Assembly: GCA_007134025.1 (NCBI GenBank)
Contig: SLLR01000020.1
Location: 17,511-81,510, forward strand
Direction of reading: 5' to 3'
DNA from: Desulfuromonadaceae bacterium
GTDB taxonomy: Bacteria; Desulfobacterota; Desulfuromonadia; Desulfuromonadales; Syntrophotaleaceae
DNA length: 64,000 bases
Positions within the stretch are counted from its first letter, which is position 1. Each line of letters begins with the position of its first letter. Of this stretch, positions 61,106 through 64,000 are shown in pieces. The notes beneath the pieces were generated by a model. It saw nothing but the letters and a program-made list of their open reading frames with translations, made no database searches and had not been told where the DNA came from. The position numbers were made by a program, and so were the translations under genes.

Positions 61106-61897
61106 ATGAGCCAATGGTCTTTGGAACAGCGTTCCTTTCGTCCGCCCTGGTTGTTTCTTGGCGTATTGGGGGTAATCGCCCTGTTGCTGATCCTGGTTTC
61201 GTGGGCTCTCTGGTGGGTTCCGAGCGCCGGTTTCGCGGCTATTCATCCGGACTTTTCCCGCTGGTTCGGCCTGTTGCTGGCCGCTGTAGTGCTGCTGATT
61301 CTGGTGGTACTGGGACTGCTCGGCCTGACCCTGCTCAGCGGTCGGGATCTGTTTGGCTTTTCCTGGCTGCGGGGATTGGCCATCAAATACCTGCTGCCGG
61401 CTATTATAGCCGTCGGCCGTTTGTTTGGTGCCGACCGCGATGCTTTGCAGCGTTCTTTTATTGCTCTGAACAACCAGCTGGTGCGCGGGAGGGGGCTGCG
61501 CGTGCCGGCCGGCCGGGCCGTGATTCTGCTGCCCCACTGTGTTCAGCTTCACGACTGCGCCATCAAGGTTACCGGGGATATTGACAAGTGCCTTCGTTGT
61601 GGCAAGTGCGGTATCGGTGATCTGGCCGAACTGGCCAAAAACCGGGGAGTTACCATTGCCGTGGCCACCGGAGGCACTCTGGCGCGCAAGATCCTCATGG
61701 AAAAGCGGCCCCGTTTTGTGTTGGCGGTGGCCTGTGAACGGGATTTGACTTCCGGCATTCGCGATGCTTATCCGCTGCCGGTATACGGAGTGTTCAACCG
61801 CCGGCCGCAAGGCCCCTGTTTTAATACTGAAATCGACCTGATGGAAGTCACAAGGGCTCTTGATGCCCATGTTCTTCCCGAGGCGAAAGCTGAATAA
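61106..61897 (+). CDS. DUF116-family membrane protein with Cys-rich motif
   Basis: A 263-residue protein with two N-terminal transmembrane helices (about residues 15-40 and 50-75) and a cytoplasmic domain with PHCVQLHDC and DIDKCLRCGKCGIGDL. The CLRCGKC core looks like part of an iron-sulfur or zinc site. The family (DUF116) is common in anaerobes, often near fmt, and is uncharacterised. The ATG at 61106 follows GGGAGAATAAG. Confidence 0.85.
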   Translation: MSQWSLEQRSFRPPWLFLGVLGVIALLLILVSWALWWVPSAGFAAIHPDFSRWFGLLLAAVVLLILVVLGLLGLTLLSGRDLFGFSWLRGLAIKYLLPAIIAVGRLFGADRDALQRSFIALNNQLVRGRGLRVPAGRAVILLPHCVQLHDCAIKVTGDIDKCLRCGKCGIGDLAELAKNRGVTIAVATGGTLARKILMEKRPRFVLAVACERDLTSGIRDAYPLPVYGVFNRRPQGPCFNTEIDLMEVTRALDAHVLPEAKAE

Positions 61898-61913
61898 GCG
61901 AGGTGAAAAAACG

Positions 61914-62753
61914 ATGAACCTGTTTCGAACCGTTGTGCTGATGACCGCCCTGACCCTGTTGCTGGTCTTGGCCGGGGGCATCTTAGGCGGTCAGGGCGGC
62001 GCCTTGACGGCGCTGATTGTGGCCGGAGTACTCAATCTCGGCTCCTACTGGTTTTCCGACAAGATCGTCCTCCGCATGTATCGCGGCAAGCAGGTCCAGC
62101 ACGGGCCTCTTTACGATGTGGTGCGGGAGCTCTGTCTGCGCAACAATATGCCCATGCCCCGGGTCTATGTGCTGCCCCAGGCCACCCCCAACGCTTTTGC
62201 TACCGGGCGCAACGCCCAGCATGCGGTGGTGGCGGCCACCGAAGGTCTGTTGCGGAGTCTCAATCGCGAGGAACTGACGGGGGTGTTGGCCCATGAGCTG
62301 AGTCATGTTCGTCACCGGGACATTTTGATCGGCTCGATTGCTGCGACCATCGCCGGGGCCATCGGTTTTCTGGCCCACATGGCCCGCTGGGCGGCCCTGT
62401 TTGGCGGATCGGGAGGACGGGACAGGGAGGAGGGAGGCCCTTTCGGCCTGATCTTGCTCATGATTTTCGGACCGCTGGCCGCCATGCTGGTGCAGATGGC
62501 CATTTCCCGCTCACGGGAGTATGCGGCCGACCGCGGTGCTGCACAACTTTGCGGCAACCCCCAGGCGCTGGCTGGTGCCTTGCGCAAACTGGAAGACGCC
62601 AACCGGCAACGCCCCATGGCCCAGGCCAGTGAAGCGACGGCCCACATGTTTATTGTCAATCCCCTGCGGAGTGGTGGTCTGGCGGCGCTCTTTTCGACCC
62701 ACCCTCCGGTGGCCGAGCGGATAAAGCGTCTGGAAGGCATGAACGCTCTTTGA
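61914..62753 (+). CDS. htpX: HtpX-family zinc metalloprotease
   Basis: A 279-residue membrane-bound M48 peptidase. Two N-terminal helices precede the HELSH zinc motif in LAHELSHVRHRD, with a third ligand in SREYAAD. TPNAFATGRN is the typical substrate-site strand. It degrades misfolded membrane proteins together with FtsH in E. coli. GAGGTG precedes the ATG. It ends 85 bases before rsmB. Confidence 0.95.
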   Translation: MNLFRTVVLMTALTLLLVLAGGILGGQGGALTALIVAGVLNLGSYWFSDKIVLRMYRGKQVQHGPLYDVVRELCLRNNMPMPRVYVLPQATPNAFATGRNAQHAVVAATEGLLRSLNREELTGVLAHELSHVRHRDILIGSIAATIAGAIGFLAHMARWAALFGGSGGRDREEGGPFGLILLMIFGPLAAMLVQMAISRSREYAADRGAAQLCGNPQALAGALRKLEDANRQRPMAQASEATAHMFIVNPLRSGGLAALFSTHPPVAERIKRLEGMNAL

Positions 62754-62838
62754 GACGCGGATCGAAGGATGGACAACCGCAGAACCTGACCGCGAGTATC
62801 CGCCGGCCGGCGGATCCAGGGAAGACCGAGGTGACCGG

Positions 62839-64000
62839 TTGAAGCACGATGCCCCCCGCAAGCTGGCCTGGGAGAGTCTGGCGCGAATCGATGAAGGCCG
62901 CTTTTCCGATGCGGCTCTGGACGACGCGTTGCGAGCCGCACCGGGCATGCAGGACCGGGACCGGGCCCTGCTGACCGAACTGATTTACGGAGTGCTGCGT
63001 CACCGGGGACGGCTCGATTTTGCTCTCAGTCAGGTCTGCAGTCAGCCCCTGCGCAAAGTCGAATCGGCGGTCCTGCGGTTATTGCGTCTCGGGGCCTATC
63101 AGTTGTTGTTTCTTGACCGGATTCCGACCCGGGCCGCGGTTCACGAGACGGTGGAACTCGCCAAGCGTCTCAAACTGGAGCGCGCCGGAGGTTTTGTCAA
63201 CGGAGTTTTGCGGGCCCTTGACCGCAACCGTGCCAGCCTGACCTGGCCCGATCCGGTCGCAAAGCCCCTCGACTATTTGCAGCATGTGCTGTCGCTGCCC
63301 CGCTGGCTGGCGGAACTCTTTGTCAGGGAACTGGGGGAAGCCGAGGCGCTGGCTCTTGGGGAGTCCCTGCTACAGGAAGCGCCCTTTACGGTGCGGGTCA
63401 ATCTCCTGCAGCATTCCACCCAAGACTATCTGGAGATGCTGCGCCGCGCCGGTTACCGTGCCGCCGCCACCGCCTACGCAGCAGAGGGCATCCGTATTGA
63501 GGGGGGCGGCCCCCGCCGCCTTCCGGGTGACGCTCAAGGGGCCTATCAGCTGCAGGATCAGGCGAGCATGCTGGTTCCCCACCTGCTGGCCCCTGCCCCC
63601 GGCCGGCGGCTGCTTGACGCCTGTGCAGCCCCGGGCGGCAAGACGACCCATCTGGCGACGCTGGCGGACAACCGGGCGGAAATCGTCGCTCTCGACATTT
63701 CGGCGGAACGCCTGGCTCTGGTGGAACAGGGTGCCCGGCGGCTCGGTGTGCGGGGAATCCGCTGCCATCCCTGGGACCTCACTCAAAAGCCGGAATTTCT
63801 TGCCGAGGAGAGTTTTGACGGGATTCTGGTAGATGCTCCCTGCAGCGGCCTGGGAACTCTGCGCCGCAACCCGGAAAGCCGCTGGAAAAGACGCCCGGAG
63901 GATCTGGCGGTCAACGGTCAACGGCAACTGGCGATTCTCGAGCGGGTGGCCCCGCTGTTGCGGGTTGGCGGGCGCCTGCTGTATGCCGTATGTACCTTCA
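62839..64000 (+). CDS. rsmB: 16S rRNA m5C967 methyltransferase, 5' part
   Basis: The gene runs off the right edge; 387 residues are visible. An N-terminal NusB-like domain (LAWESLARIDEGRFSD, RDRALLTELIYGVLRHRGRLD) is followed by an RsmB-type methyltransferase with DACAAPGGKTTHLATLA (SAM site) and LVDAPCSGLGTLRRNP, whose Cys is one of the two catalytic cysteines. The start is TTG at 62839 with GAGGTG five bases upstream. The visible end reaches the last SAM motif. Confidence 0.93.
   Translation, partial: MKHDAPRKLAWESLARIDEGRFSDAALDDALRAAPGMQDRDRALLTELIYGVLRHRGRLDFALSQVCSQPLRKVESAVLRLLRLGAYQLLFLDRIPTRAAVHETVELAKRLKLERAGGFVNGVLRALDRNRASLTWPDPVAKPLDYLQHVLSLPRWLAELFVRELGEAEALALGESLLQEAPFTVRVNLLQHSTQDYLEMLRRAGYRAAATAYAAEGIRIEGGGPRRLPGDAQGAYQLQDQASMLVPHLLAPAPGRRLLDACAAPGGKTTHLATLADNRAEIVALDISAERLALVEQGARRLGVRGIRCHPWDLTQKPEFLAEESFDGILVDAPCSGLGTLRRNPESRWKRRPEDLAVNGQRQLAILERVAPLLRVGGRLLYAVCTF

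Noticed and set aside
1..64000. CRISPR arrays, tRNA and rRNA genes
   Set aside because: No regularly spaced direct repeats and no cloverleaf with a TTCGAnTC-type arm were seen on either strand by eye. A tRNAscan run would be decisive.

Overview
The window is gene-dense, GC-rich bacterial chromosome that most resembles the Desulfuromonadales (Geobacter/Pelobacter/Desulfuromonas group). The main reasons are the carD-ispD-ispF order followed by glnS and cysS, a nifU-nifS pair, a DUF3014 gene behind a copper ATPase, a DUF116 protein beside fmt, and the proportion of sigma-54 regulators. Two iron-containing alcohol dehydrogenases, one with highly biased codons, and the absence of any c-type cytochrome gene in these 64 kb lean towards a fermentative Pelobacter-like member. 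That placement is inference. No rRNA, tRNA, CRISPR array, intact prophage or insertion sequence was seen.

Layout. 1-3.3 kb: end of a Trk/Ktr potassium channel gene, its RCK gating subunit, a 16-cysteine mini-protein and a cardiolipin synthase. 3.3-11 kb: a secreted highly charged protein, cmoA-cmoB for tRNA wobble uridine modification, a tautomerase, a flavin reductase, an orphan phage Mu GemA-like gene behind a LysR regulator, an orphan MoaD-like gene with a long structured leader, a polytopic membrane protein with presenilin-like motifs, yajD and a YitT-family protein. 11-18.8 kb: a copA-DUF3014 operon ending in a flavoprotein remnant, a Trm112-like methyltransferase, a molybdopterin oxidoreductase and panE. 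18.9-32.1 kb: housekeeping genes (carD, ispD, ispF, glnS, cysS, a methyltransferase, an NRDE protein, lon, thiL, lolA, yajQ, rimO). 32.2-41 kb: a small membrane protein, a receiver-PilZ protein, nifS/nifU, a sodium:alanine symporter, a thioesterase, a YeeE/YedE pair, a zinc-less DksA paralogue, and selU coupled to hslO. 42-46 kb: a sugar nucleotidyltransferase, a DUF445 protein and hemL. 46.5-54.7 kb: a two-component histidine kinase and NtrC-type regulator, two Fe-alcohol dehydrogenases and moeA. 54.9-64 kb: a ThiF-like enzyme, folK, a YHS-like protein, a transaldolase-type aldolase, sucC-sucD, def-fmt, DUF116, htpX and the start of rsmB.

How it fits together. The most coherent regulatory story is at 46.5-54.7 kb. 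The strongly biased Fe-ADH gene lies behind an AT-rich upstream region with a well-spaced sigma-54 promoter and inverted repeats, and a kinase plus sigma-54 activator pair sits nearby with its own sigma-54-like site. A second theme is molybdenum/tungsten cofactor chemistry: a molybdopterin oxidoreductase, moeA, a lone MoaD-like protein and a lone ThiF-like enzyme are scattered through the window. Sulfur and selenium handling (nifUS, the YeeE/YedE pair, selU, rimO) is a third. The observations most worth a second look are the presenilin-like membrane protein, the operator/promoter/hairpin leader of the MoaD-like gene, the sigma-54-controlled adh locus with a possible structured RNA upstream, and a palindromic repeat present in two forms.
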